Shown: positions 38,225 to 46,362, counted from the first letter of the stretch. The stretch: 64,000 nt of DNA from Sessilibacter corallicola (GCF_021290925.1 NZ_JAJSLX010000003.1:62001-126000); one strand, 5' to 3'. Numbers and translations: made by a program. Notes: a model not told the origin generated them from the letters alone.

Positions 38225-40171
38225 GTGTCTAGTCAAACAATCACTGTTCCAGATATTGGCGGCGCAGAGGGTGTAGAAGTTATTGAGATTTGCGTAGCTG
38301 TCGGCGACACCGTAGAAGCAGAGCAATCTCTTATTGTTATCGAAACTGACAAAGCAACAGTTGACGTACCATGCCCCGCTGCAGGAAAAATTACCGACAT
38401 CAAATTATCCGTAGGCGATAAAGTTAGCGAAGGCGACGTTATCGGCGAACTGGCTGGCGAAGGTTCGGCAGTAGCTCCAGAACCTGCAGCAGAGCCTGCC
38501 CCAGCACCCGTAGCAGAAGCTCCAGCAGCGCCTGCGGCGGCACCTGCTCCGGTTGCAGCAACAACCAGCGCTGGCAATACCGTAGTACCAGAAGGCGTTG
38601 AAGACGCCGAAGTGATCGAAGTTTCTATTGCCGTTGGCGATGTAATTGAAGAGGGCGACACCGTTGCCGTTCTTGAAACCGACAAAGCCACCGTTGATGT
38701 TCCAGCAACCTCAGGCGGTAAAGTAACTGCTGTTAAAATTTCCGTTGGCGACAAACTTTCATCAGACGATGTTGTTGCTGACCTAGAAGTTTCCGGTGGC
38801 GCAGCGCCAGCTGCCGAAGCCGCTCCAGCACCTGCGGCGGCACCCGCGCCTGTAGCGGAAGCGCCGGCAGCACCGGCCGTTAGTGCAGAGCCAGTAGCTT
38901 CCGTTTCTACCGTACCTGATGGTGCAGACGACGCCGAAGTTATCGAAGTCCTCGTTGCGGTAGGCGATACCATCAGTGAAGGCGACGATCTTGCGGTACT
39001 AGAAACCGACAAGGCCACCGTTGAAGTACCAGCCAACGCTGCCGGTAAAGTAACCGCCGTTAAAATCGCCGTTGGTGACAAACTAAGCTCTGGCGACGTT
39101 GTTGTTGAGTTGGAAGGTTCCGCACCTGCGGCCGCCGCTCCAGCACCCGCAGCTGCGCCACAAGCGTCGGCACCGGCACCTGCCGCAGCGCCTGCTAAAG
39201 CTGTTCAACCAGCGCCTGAGCACGCTGGTGTTAAAAACGAGTTATTCAGCAAATCAACTGAAGTTTACGCAGGTCCGGCAGTTCGTACTCACGCCCGTGA
39301 TCTTGGCGTTGACTTGGCCGACGTAAAAGCGACCGGTCCACGCGGACGTATTCTGAAAGAAGACGTTGATAACTACGTTAAAAACCTCGTCAAAACCGCG
39401 AAATCTGGCGGTACTGCGAAAGTTACCGATGGTGCTGGTATTCCACCAATGCCAAAACACGACTTCAGCAAATTTGGTGAAGTTGAAACGGTAGCAATGT
39501 CGAAAATCCAAAAACTCACCGCAATGAACATGCACCGTAACTGGTTGCACATTCCAGCGGTTACCCAGTTTGACGATGCCGACATCACCGACCTTGAAGC
39601 TTTCCGTAAAGGCTTAAAAGCCGAAGCAGAAAAACGCGGTGTTAAATTAACGCCGTTACCATTCCTGCTAAAAGCGTGTGCTGCTGCCTTAAAAGCCGAG
39701 AAGAAATTCAACGCATCTTTAGGTAATGATGGCGAATCCGTGGTTTACAAAAAATACGTAAACATCGGTATTGCTGCAGATACCCCAGTAGGTCTTCTTG
39801 TTCCAGTCATTAAAGACGTCGACAAAAAAGGTCTTTGGGAACTTGCCGAAGAAGCCAATGCGTTAATCAAAAAAGCGCGTGATGGCAAACTTTCACCAAG
39901 CGATATGCAAGGTGGCTGCTTTACCATTTCAAGCCTTGGCGCCATGGGCGGAACCGGATTCACCCCAATCGTAAATGCTCCAGAAGTTGCGATTTTAGGT
40001 GTTTCCAAAGCGCAAATGAAACCTATCTGGAACGGCAAAGAATTCGAGCCACGTAACATGTTGCCATTAGCATTAAGTTACGATCACCGTGTGATTAACG
40101 GTGCAGACTGCGGTAAATTCTTTACCTACCTAGTTAGCGTAATTTCCGACGTAAGACGTTTATTGCTCTGA
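38225..40171 (+). CDS. aceF: Pyruvate dehydrogenase E2, three lipoyl domains
   Basis: A 648-residue dihydrolipoyl transacetylase. Three lipoyl domains carry their lysines in ETDKATV motifs at K43, K154 and K263. They are separated by Ala/Pro-rich swinging linkers (about 82-118, 192-228, 298-335). The peripheral subunit-binding domain is at about 348-387 (AVRTHARDLGVDLADV) and the catalytic domain runs to the end with DHRVING (His621). The usual HxxxDG acid is Asn here, as I recall for pseudomonad-type E2 proteins. GTG start with AAGGAGA. No lpd follows; a strong terminator does, so E3 must come from elsewhere. Confidence 0.96.
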   Translation: MSSQTITVPDIGGAEGVEVIEICVAVGDTVEAEQSLIVIETDKATVDVPCPAAGKITDIKLSVGDKVSEGDVIGELAGEGSAVAPEPAAEPAPAPVAEAPAAPAAAPAPVAATTSAGNTVVPEGVEDAEVIEVSIAVGDVIEEGDTVAVLETDKATVDVPATSGGKVTAVKISVGDKLSSDDVVADLEVSGGAAPAAEAAPAPAAAPAPVAEAPAAPAVSAEPVASVSTVPDGADDAEVIEVLVAVGDTISEGDDLAVLETDKATVEVPANAAGKVTAVKIAVGDKLSSGDVVVELEGSAPAAAAPAPAAAPQASAPAPAAAPAKAVQPAPEHAGVKNELFSKSTEVYAGPAVRTHARDLGVDLADVKATGPRGRILKEDVDNYVKNLVKTAKSGGTAKVTDGAGIPPMPKHDFSKFGEVETVAMSKIQKLTAMNMHRNWLHIPAVTQFDDADITDLEAFRKGLKAEAEKRGVKLTPLPFLLKACAAALKAEKKFNASLGNDGESVVYKKYVNIGIAADTPVGLLVPVIKDVDKKGLWELAEEANALIKKARDGKLSPSDMQGGCFTISSLGAMGGTGFTPIVNAPEVAILGVSKAQMKPIWNGKEFEPRNMLPLALSYDHRVINGADCGKFFTYLVSVISDVRRLLL

Positions 40172-40203
40172 TGGTTAAAGTAGTAAACTTTCAACGTTGA
40201 TAC

Positions 40204-40235
40204 AAAAAAGCCGCAGTTTATACTGCGGCTTTTTT
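40204..40235. terminator. Intrinsic terminator after aceF
   Basis: AAAAAAGCCGCAGT paired with ACTGCGGCTTTTTT around a four-base loop; strong and bidirectional. It marks the end of the core block. Confidence 0.9.
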
Positions 40236-40316
40236 TGCTTTTAATCATTTAAAAACTGATATAAAAAGTACCGTGATATTTACCTTTAATGACTAGAAAC
40301 CTAATTAGTCATACAG

Positions 40317-41012
40317 CTATTCAGGGCAAAAAAACGCATTCCGAATCGATTCCCACTGAGACAAATGATTAACAGTATATTCAATACTGTGATTTGTATC
40401 TCCAGTTGATAATGGTGTTGCTACAGTCATAGAGTTTTGCGAACTTTCTATTACTTCTGATTCATCCAAAAACCTAAGAAATGCCCACGGCCCAGAATAA
40501 AAACGCTCGTTTTCATCATTGCTATTTGATTTTGCAACTAGAGAAATCGAAGCTCCGTCAAGAGGGAGTTCCACATTGTAAAGTAATCTAGGGCCAGTTA
40601 TTTGAGGGCCCACATTTCCATTAAACTTTAAGGAGATGTATTGATAGCCTTCGGGTGACTGTTTTGTCTTTATTGATACTTGTCTTTTAGCTGAGGTAGA
40701 GCCGTTAGAATAAAAATAATTTTGTATCGCTTTAACCGCAGATAAATGGGAATTGTAGGTTTTGGCGAATTTCTCATGAGAAGAGAGTTGGGTTGTCAAA
40801 ATTCCTATTTGCGGAGCAAAGTAACGATTAAATTCCGTAATAGATATGTCTTTTTTTGATTCTTTATTGAAAGGATAGAGGCTTTGTAGCCTTTCGCATT
40901 GCCGACGGTAGTTATTGTCGAACACTTCAGCATTATTTACAGGTTTTTCAATAATTGAACTGCAAGAGCTGATCAGAAAAGTAAGCGTTGCTAACGCTAG
41001 TTTAGAGTGCAT
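40317..41012 (-). CDS. Lipoprotein of unknown function
   Basis: A 231-residue lipoprotein. A short leader ends in the lipobox LISSC with Cys17. The mature protein is mixed alpha/beta with a helical segment (about 30-110) and a strand-rich C-terminal part (VGPQITGPRLLYNVELPLDG, then FYSGPWAFLRFLDESEV). No known domain is recognised. It is the first gene past the aceF terminator and opens the accessory region; it is transcribed towards aceF. Base composition is lower in GC than the aceEF genes, consistent with acquired DNA. Confidence 0.7.
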   Translation of the reverse strand: MHSKLALATLTFLISSCSSIIEKPVNNAEVFDNNYRRQCERLQSLYPFNKESKKDISITEFNRYFAPQIGILTTQLSSHEKFAKTYNSHLSAVKAIQNYFYSNGSTSAKRQVSIKTKQSPEGYQYISLKFNGNVGPQITGPRLLYNVELPLDGASISLVAKSNSNDENERFYSGPWAFLRFLDESEVIESSQNSMTVATPLSTGDTNHSIEYTVNHLSQWESIRNAFFCPE

Positions 41013-41290
41013 GCGGTTTCTTACCTGTAAGTCAAAAGTGGTAGATTTTCAGCCATTAAATTCTTCCTTTTTATCTTTATTCTTTGATGTGTCGCTTGAA
41101 AATATTTTCAATCATTAAGTTTTATATTGTCGTTTCTTAATTAATATTTCTATTTTATTTGGATTAACATCTGAATTAATAGAATTTATCGGTTGTATTT
41201 TGTTGGTATTTCAGGCTGAATGTGAGGGTTATTTAATTTTAAATAAGGTTTGTTTTATTGTAATTATTTAGTACTAAAAGTATTAATTTT

Positions 41291-41368
41291 AAAAAGTCGC
41301 TACTTCCAGGTGTTGCAGCACCCAGAAGCAGCTAACCACAACTGATAAAGAGAGTATCAATCATGGCT
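41291..41368 (-). ncRNA. Candidate SymR-like antisense RNA
   Basis: On the minus strand, TTGGGC (41404-41399) and TACCAT (41381-41376) are spaced 17 bp apart inside the 5' end of symE, a plausible sigma-70 promoter. The imperfect stem at 41299-41332, followed by TTTTT on that strand (41295-41291), is a plausible terminator. A transcript between them would be about 78 nt and antisense to the symE start region, close to the 77 nt of E. coli SymR. This is inferred from signals only. Confidence 0.45.
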
Positions 41369-41626
41369 AAACGTAATGGTACGCCAGAGCACCGCTCGGC
41401 CCAAGAAAAATCTTCCAAAATCCGCAAACTTAAGGTTCGAAAGAGCTTTTACCCCTACATACCCGGCGATCCCTACGCCAATCGGTACAAAGGTTACCCA
41501 ACCGTCCCCTTAATACAGCTCAAAGGCTATTGGCTCAACAAGGCCGATTTTACCATAGACACCGAACTCGATGTTCATGTAAAAGACGGCTGCATTACCA
41601 TAAAAATAAAAGAACCCACGCAGTAA
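41363..41626 (+). CDS. symE: SymE-family type I toxin
   Basis: An 87-residue protein ending in a SymE domain: IPGDPYANRYKGYPTVPLIQ, then KGYWLNKADFTIDTELDVHV and GCITIKI. This matches the AbrB-like fold of E. coli SymE, an SOS-induced toxin that affects nucleic acids and is silenced by the antisense RNA SymR. The N-terminal about 30 residues are Lys/Arg-rich, as in other SymE homologues. ATG with a GAGAG ribosome site. It stands alone. A candidate antisense RNA overlaps its start (previous entry). I do not see a LexA box upstream. Confidence 0.8.
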   Translation: MAKRNGTPEHRSAQEKSSKIRKLKVRKSFYPYIPGDPYANRYKGYPTVPLIQLKGYWLNKADFTIDTELDVHVKDGCITIKIKEPTQ

Positions 41627-41986
41627 CTACTGAAAAATCCTAAATACCGGTGTTTCATCAAACCAGTATTTACGACAAAGAAAGTGTATTGGGTTATAAA
41701 ATATTTTTTAATTAAAAAATTTAATTTCTATATTAAATAAGTAATGAGAATAGTTTGTAATTGGTTGTGTTGATGCTTGCGATAAACGCAGAAAAGATAA
41801 AATATAAATCTATAGATTATAGAAAATAAAATATTTTATGGAGAATTTTTATAACCAGAAAAAATAAAAATGATTTCTGTGCCAAGTTAATTAAATCGTT
41901 GACTGGGTGATTTATTCAGGATAGTTTTGGTTGAAATTTAATCGAAGCTTGCGGCGCTGCGACGGTATATTTTGGGAGATGCGTCG
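41627..41986. other. AT-rich gap before the cassette run
   Basis: About 360 bp of very AT-rich DNA with no supportable gene. A GTTATGA at 41986-41992 could be the left recombination edge of the first cassette, but no paired attC half is visible upstream. Confidence 0.45.
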
Positions 41987-42027
41987 TTATGACAGATATT
42001 AAGTTGTTACATTTCAAAGGATGGATC

Positions 42028-42417
42028 ATGGAAATAATCAGATGGCTTTTAGGGGTAGCAGTAGCCTCGTTTATTGCAGGAGCTGGTGCTCTGACTTATT
42101 TAAATAAGCATGTAGATTCCAGAATAGAGTTACAGCTAGAAGAAAAAGGGGTGGACCTTCTGGAATCAAGAATTAAAGACCTTGAAAGTAAGGAAATATC
42201 AGTATCATTTTCCGAACACTTATACGGCGTTGAGAATAGGCCCCATCAGTTGGGGAAAAATAAGTTCTGTGCGCTATCAGAATCGACCACTGTCCATGCT
42301 AGTCAAGCTTGTGGCTGCGTCATCGAACAAAACTCTTCTGGCTGGTCTTTAAGAATCAATGCTGATCAAGATTTTAAAAATTCATTATGTAGCTGTAAAG
42401 CTGTTTGCTTTAACTAA
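42028..42417 (+). CDS. Cassette gene 1: membrane-anchored protein, unknown
   Basis: A 129-residue protein with an N-terminal membrane helix (about 5-26, RWLLGVAVASFIAGAGALTYL) and a short charged helix. The C-terminal domain has five cysteines (FCALS, ACGCVI, LCSCKAVCF), suggesting disulphides or metal binding outside the cytoplasm. I use the ATG at 42028 because AAGGATGG lies upstream; an ATG at 41989 is also in frame. The stop is 3 bp before an attC site, the tight packing typical of integron cassettes. No homologue is recognised. Confidence 0.65.
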   Translation: MEIIRWLLGVAVASFIAGAGALTYLNKHVDSRIELQLEEKGVDLLESRIKDLESKEISVSFSEHLYGVENRPHQLGKNKFCALSESTTVHASQACGCVIEQNSSGWSLRINADQDFKNSLCSCKAVCFN

Positions 42418-42420
42418 AAT

Positions 42421-42520
42421 GTAACAAGGCCAACCATGAGAGCTTGGTAAAGTAGTCACCTTTTCCGCTTGCGCGAAGAAAGTCGCCTACTTTACCAATC
42501 CAATGTTGGCTGCGTTAGGT
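42421..42520 (+). repeat. attC recombination site 1
   Basis: A 100-bp imperfect palindrome. It begins TAACAAGGCCAAC and ends GTTGGCTGCGTTAGGT, with an inner perfect 12-bp pair (TTGGTAAAGTAG/CTACTTTACCAA). The R' core GTTAGGT fits GTTRRRY, with expected cleavage after G42514. The orientation matches plus-strand cassettes. Confidence 0.85.
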
Positions 42521-42535
42521 AAAAAAGGGGGGGCT

Positions 42536-42988
42536 ATGTCTGTCGAAACAAGGGCGGCAATTATTGGTGCTGTTATCGGAGCCTTAATATCTGGGGTAAT
42601 TAGTGTTTGGTCAGTGAAGAGAATGGAGGTAATTGAAGATCAAAATCGCATGTTTCAAGAGCGTATAGAGGAAAGTTCACTGTCCCGTACACTTGGAGCC
42701 AGTAGAGCTGGGTTGTTATCGAGTGTTGCAATAGAAATACTAAGAAAATACGGTGATGTCACCTCAGTAATAAGCATGAGTTCTGTGGAGTGGTATCAGT
42801 TAAATTCCTATCAGAACATGCTAGAAATATTAGGGGCAGATGAAGCCAAAGAGAAGTTGGCTCATCTTTATAAAAAAACTGATAGAAAAAATATTGCACC
42901 AGGCCAGCCAGGCAGAGACGATTACTATGAAGACCTTGAGGCTCTTACTCAAGCACTAAGAAAAGCCGTTGATAGTGCATATGAATAA
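42536..42988 (+). CDS. Cassette gene 2: small membrane-anchored helical protein
   Basis: A 150-residue protein: an N-terminal helix (about 5-25, ETRAAIIGAVIGALISGVIS), a basic turn, then a soluble helical domain (about 30-150) with acidic C-terminus. The ATG at 42536 has an AGGGGGGG ribosome site. A TTG at 42503 is in frame but lies inside attC site 1 and is rejected. It starts 21 bp after the expected recombination point and ends 20 bp before the next attC-like site. Unknown function. Predicted topology: one membrane anchor with a cytoplasmic domain. Confidence 0.65.
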   Translation: MSVETRAAIIGAVIGALISGVISVWSVKRMEVIEDQNRMFQERIEESSLSRTLGASRAGLLSSVAIEILRKYGDVTSVISMSSVEWYQLNSYQNMLEILGADEAKEKLAHLYKKTDRKNIAPGQPGRDDYYEDLEALTQALRKAVDSAYE

Positions 42989-43008
42989 CTCAGTTACCTA
43001 ACAAGCGA

Positions 43009-43069
43009 CTGTGGTATCAATACACAATAACGTTATCTGCAGTATTTGCCGTTGAGCAAGGTGTTATGC
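43009..43069 (+). repeat. attC-like site 2 (degenerate)
   Basis: CCTAACAAG at the left and GGTGTTATGC at the right, 61 bp in all, placed exactly between cassette genes 2 and 3. The inner arms pair poorly, so it is called by position and ends. Confidence 0.5.
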
Positions 43070-43093
43070 ATCAAGTATATAAGGAGAGCGTGT

Positions 43094-43459
43094 ATGTTTG
43101 AAGAGTTGGTAAAAGCGTTAAGTAACTTTGAAACCATTTTTGTAGCGGCGGGAATTGCCTTCCTGTTGTTATCTCTCTGCGACCAAATAAAAATAAAGAA
43201 TGTAGAGTTGTTTATAAATGGTACTAAGGCATTTGTAGCATTTATTATCGGGGTTCTATTCGTGGCCGGAAGTATTTCTGTGGCCATAAGTTCACCTATT
43301 ACTAAATACTTCGAAGTAAATATATCTATAGATCCTTACAAAGATTTCCATGATACTAGCTCGGTTGTTACAGATTTTTGTGGATCAAAAGGCTATAAAA
43401 CAGGGATGTGGAATGGTAAAGGTTCTGGACCTACTTTTGGTGTAATTTGTATAAAGTAA
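43094..43459 (+). CDS. Cassette gene 3: two-helix membrane protein
   Basis: A 121-residue protein with two membrane helices (about 14-30, FVAAGIAFLLLSLC, and 45-65, AFVAFIIGVLFVAGSISVAI). A C-terminal extracytoplasmic tail has two cysteines and a glycine-rich stretch (GMWNGKGSGPTFGVICIK). ATG with an AAGGAGAG ribosome site decides the start; a TTG at 43046 is in frame inside the attC-like region. The stop is only 5 bp from the next attC. No family recognised. Confidence 0.65.
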   Translation: MFEELVKALSNFETIFVAAGIAFLLLSLCDQIKIKNVELFINGTKAFVAFIIGVLFVAGSISVAISSPITKYFEVNISIDPYKDFHDTSSVVTDFCGSKGYKTGMWNGKGSGPTFGVICIK

Positions 43460-43462
43460 AAT

Positions 43463-43547
43463 GCATAACAAGGGTAGGCAAATAGCCCGCAAAAAAACGT
43501 GGGCTGGATGGATTTGCTAGCACTCACCTTGGCCGCCAGCGTGATAT
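43463..43547 (+). repeat. attC-like site 3 with altered core
   Basis: It starts GCATAACAAGG. The arms GCAAAT-AGCCCGC and GTGGGCT...ATTTGC pair well, and the end CACCTTGGCCGCCAGCG is typical. The R' core reads GTGATAT where GTTRRRY is expected, so this site may be unable to recombine. Confidence 0.65.
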
Positions 43548-43556
43548 TTACGAAAA

Positions 43557-43784
43557 ATGAAGCTATTCAGCGTAAACGAAACTAACCAAAACAAAGGTAC
43601 CTTCCTAGGGGAAGAAATTTTTCTTCATGGAGTACTCAAATATAATTCTGAAAATGTATTGATTGAACATTGTCCAAAATCGGAAAGAGCTAATGCTTTT
43701 AATCCAGAAGTTTGGTTGCATACTGATAATAGTCCATTTAATTTCGATTTTGAAGTTTTTAAAAGAAAAAAGGTAAAAGAGTAG
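43557..43784 (+). CDS. Cassette gene 4: small soluble protein
   Basis: A 75-residue protein without membrane segment or signal, rich in Asn, Phe and Lys, mostly predicted beta strand (GTFLGEEIFLHGVLKYN, then VWLHTDNSPFNFDFEVF). ATG start 16 bp after the expected recombination edge; the ribosome site is weak. The 130 bp between its stop and attC site 4 hold no other good gene. No family recognised. Confidence 0.55.
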   Translation: MKLFSVNETNQNKGTFLGEEIFLHGVLKYNSENVLIEHCPKSERANAFNPEVWLHTDNSPFNFDFEVFKRKKVKE

Positions 43785-43912
43785 TGGTTTTAGGTATGAT
43801 CGAGCCCAATAATACAATGTTTTCACAAGACCTAGGTCTTTGGTGGCATACGCATTTTATGTAAACGCTTTAACTACATATAAAAGTGGCAAGTGGAATA
43901 TAATTCTGAAAT

Positions 43913-44004
43913 ATAACAAGCAAATAAAGGGCTTAAAACTGCGGGCTCTTTTCGCTTCGCTCAAGTTTAGCCCACAATTTTAAGCCTTTTATTTGGGCGT
44001 TGTC
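43913..44004 (+). repeat. attC recombination site 4
   Basis: A long palindrome: TAACAAGCAAATAAAGGGCT and AGCCTTTTATTTGGGCGTTG arms, with inner CGGGCT/AGCCC pairing and an unpaired loop (cttttcgcttcgctcaag). Expected cut after G43999. It is the last clear attC in the window. Confidence 0.85.
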
Positions 44005-44089
44005 TGGTAATGAATAAATCATCTTTATTGTTTAATCGACGAAGAGAAATATTTATGAAAGTATTTACAAATTTTTCTCAAAAAACAAA

Positions 44090-44239
44090 ATGGCTGTGGG
44101 TATAGCTGTAGGAGCAGCAGTCGGTGCTGGGTTCGGGGCTGCTACTGGTAATATGAGCCAAGCGATAGGTTTTGGTGTTGCAATAGGAGTTGTCTTGGGA
44201 GCCGTTTGGTCAAAACAATCGAAAACTGTTGCCAAATAG
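44090..44239 (+). CDS. Small glycine-zipper membrane protein, possibly frameshifted start
   Basis: A 49-residue hydrophobic peptide with Gly-x3-Gly/Ala periodicity (IAVGAAVGAGFGAATGN, then GFGVAIGVVLGAVW) forming two membrane helices. A better translation start (ATG at 44054, 36 bp upstream, encoding MKVFTNFSQKTK) is out of frame by one base. An A-run between the two could have lost a base. It follows attC site 4 directly, so it would be cassette 5, but no attC follows it. It may be a functional small protein or a frameshifted remnant. Confidence 0.4.
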   Translation: MAVGIAVGAAVGAGFGAATGNMSQAIGFGVAIGVVLGAVWSKQSKTVAK

Positions 44240-44371
44240 TTAGTATTATCACCGAGAAGCTGTTCTCGTTATAAATACCATAAAATTTGCTGTTTGATAA
44301 AAGTATTGTTTTATTGGCGGTACAACAGCCAACAAATGTAACCATCATGTCTTTGATCTAATCACGCTACA

Positions 44372-45583
44372 ATGAATGTATTTTGTTCTCTAATAGCCTT
44401 TTTAATTTTATCTTTATGCAGTAATTCTGTTTTAGCTATTAACAATGATGTTCAAGATTTAGAGCAACTATTAAAACAGCTAGTTAACGAGCAAAGAGAA
44501 TCCAATAACCTAGTTGGCCTTGGTGCAGTTGTTATTCAGAATGGTAAAGTTATCGGCCCGTTGGTGAGTGGTGAGCGGAAAAAGGGCAGCCAAGTTCTTT
44601 TGACCGATAACGATAAATGGCATATTAGCTCTATTACAAAATCCTTTACGGCTACAATGATTGCTCGCTTAGTTGAGAAGGGCGAACTAAGTTGGAATAC
44701 CACGATAAAAGAAGCTTTTTCTGAGGTTGATGGATTAAATCCTGGATGGAATAGCGTCACATTGGATCATCTGTTAACACACACGTCTGGTGCGCGACGC
44801 GATATCCCTTTCTTTGATAACTTCAAAAAAACTGCTGATGGCTTAGAACGCATGATGGCAAGAGAAAAGGTTGTCATTAAGATATTGAAAAAGAAACCTA
44901 AGATTACGCCAGGCGACGCCTTCAAATATTCAAATGCCGGATACATTATCGCTGGTGTTATGGCTGAAAAGAAAACGGGCATGCCTTGGGAAGAACTGAT
45001 GAGGCAAGAAGTTTTCGCTCCGCTGCAATTGCAAAGTGCTGGTTTTGGTTCACCTCAAGATGGGGAAGAAAAATTAAGTCAACCTTGGGGACATTGGAAT
45101 AAGAATTGGCTTAGTACGATACTCGGTATGAAAGCGAGTAATATTGGTAAGAAAGTAGGTACTCAAAGTGACATCACGCCAATCGCTGGACCTGCAGGTA
45201 TCATACATTTATCACTGAAAGACTTAGCGTTATATGCCAATGAACACCTTCAAGGAGAGCAAGGTCGAGGGTCATTGCTTAAAACGGAAACATTTCAACG
45301 TTTACATCATCCCTCCAAGAATAATTATGCTTATGGCTGGTATACAGACCCACAACAAAAATTGGGTTGGGGTACTGTATATAGACACACTGGCTCGAAT
45401 GACCGGTGGGAGGCTTCACTGGTCATTTTACCCGACATCAACACTGCCATTGCAGTCACTTCCAATGAATCCTACGATATTACGATACAGAGTGTGCAGG
45501 AAATAATTAATCAATTGGTTCAACCGTTGACTGAATCATATAACCAGTCAATACAGTTAACCGCCAAAGTATCATCTCACTGA
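44372..45583 (+). CDS. Serine hydrolase, class C beta-lactamase family
   Basis: A 403-residue secreted serine hydrolase of the beta-lactamase/D-aminopeptidase fold. Signal peptide at 1-22 (CSLIAFLILSLCSNSVLA). The catalytic S-x-x-K is S87-I-T-K90, the second motif Y-S-N is Y186-S-N188, and the third motif is HTG in YRHTGSNDRW near residue 335. Other family cues are LLTHTSG and TPGDAFKYSNAGY. Relatives include esterases, peptidases and penicillin-binding proteins; true beta-lactam hydrolysis cannot be asserted. It is monocistronic and in the accessory region. Confidence 0.88.
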   Translation: MNVFCSLIAFLILSLCSNSVLAINNDVQDLEQLLKQLVNEQRESNNLVGLGAVVIQNGKVIGPLVSGERKKGSQVLLTDNDKWHISSITKSFTATMIARLVEKGELSWNTTIKEAFSEVDGLNPGWNSVTLDHLLTHTSGARRDIPFFDNFKKTADGLERMMAREKVVIKILKKKPKITPGDAFKYSNAGYIIAGVMAEKKTGMPWEELMRQEVFAPLQLQSAGFGSPQDGEEKLSQPWGHWNKNWLSTILGMKASNIGKKVGTQSDITPIAGPAGIIHLSLKDLALYANEHLQGEQGRGSLLKTETFQRLHHPSKNNYAYGWYTDPQQKLGWGTVYRHTGSNDRWEASLVILPDINTAIAVTSNESYDITIQSVQEIINQLVQPLTESYNQSIQLTAKVSSH

Positions 45584-45625
45584 GGTGCTATACACTAATT
45601 TAACCAATCAAATTTTGGAGCAATT

Positions 45626-45898
45626 GTGAAAAAAGTAATATTTGGCTTATTTTTAGTTGTAGTGGTTGGTGGGTATTTAATAAGTTTAAAACCCACAGAA
45701 CTAGAGCGTTTACCAAATTTTTATGCGTTAAGTAAGGAGGCTATCTTAATTAATTCTGAAGAGATGAAAGTCAAATGTAACTACCACGTTTTCCTTTTCG
45801 GTTGGATTGATGAGATCGAAGAAGAGAAAAATTTTCAAGAATGTATCAATAAACATGAAAAAAATGTCTATAAGATTGTTGAAAGCTCTGGTGCCTGA
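45626..45898 (+). CDS. Small secreted or membrane-anchored protein
   Basis: A 90-residue protein with an N-terminal hydrophobic segment (about 3-20, KVIFGLFLVVVVGGYLI) and a mature part of about 65 residues containing two cysteines and an acidic cluster (DEIEEEKNFQECIN). GTG start after a TTTGGAG ribosome site. It lies 42 bp after the serine hydrolase gene on the same strand and may share its transcript. Not recognised. Confidence 0.55.
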   Translation: MKKVIFGLFLVVVVGGYLISLKPTELERLPNFYALSKEAILINSEEMKVKCNYHVFLFGWIDEIEEEKNFQECINKHEKNVYKIVESSGA

Positions 45899-46362
45899 TT
45901 TCTAATTTAAACCGTGAAAAATAGTTATTTACCATTAAACACTCCCTCAGAATTTTTATAATTCAATATTCATCCAGCTCTCTGATTAATCTGTTGAGCG
46001 ATGTGGTTACACTTGTGTTAAGTGACCGTAGTCATGCTTTGATTCTAAGGCTAATATTGCTAATCAAACCACTTGTGTTTTCGCTCAGTCTTCACTCTTA
46101 AGAATGATAGTGTGTTGCTAGGTAAAAAGTGATACGACTATGTTCTTCAATTGATTGATATTGAGATACCCTAACTTATTAGTTCTTATATTTTACAAAG
46201 TTAACTAGAAAATTTTATTCTGCGCACAGTATTTGATGCCAGTTTAGCAGCAAAATATTCTAAGCAAATCTCCATTAATAAAATCATTAGATTTATTTGA
46301 GTATATAGAGGATGTGCAATTGATAAGGCCTGAATTTTTATATTGAAGAAGCTAATTTTATT
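45899..46362. other. AT-rich gap with a nested palindrome
   Basis: 464 bp with no credible gene. The notable structure is a nested inverted repeat at 45995-46087 (separate entry). The DNA just before 46363 stays open in the frame of the following toxin-like gene. Confidence 0.5.
45995..46087. repeat. Nested inverted repeat, about 93 bp
   Basis: The outer arms TGAGCGATGTGGTT and AACCAC...CGCTCA enclose an inner pair TTTGATT/AATCAAA and two copies of CACTTGTGTT. It could fold as DNA or RNA. It lacks the TAAC/GTTA ends of attC. Confidence 0.45.

Noticed and set aside
38233-39081. 282-codon minus-strand frame inside aceF
   Set aside because: It is the mirror of the Ala/Pro and lipoyl repeats of aceF; the Ser/Thr/Ala-rich protein is an artefact of codon bias.
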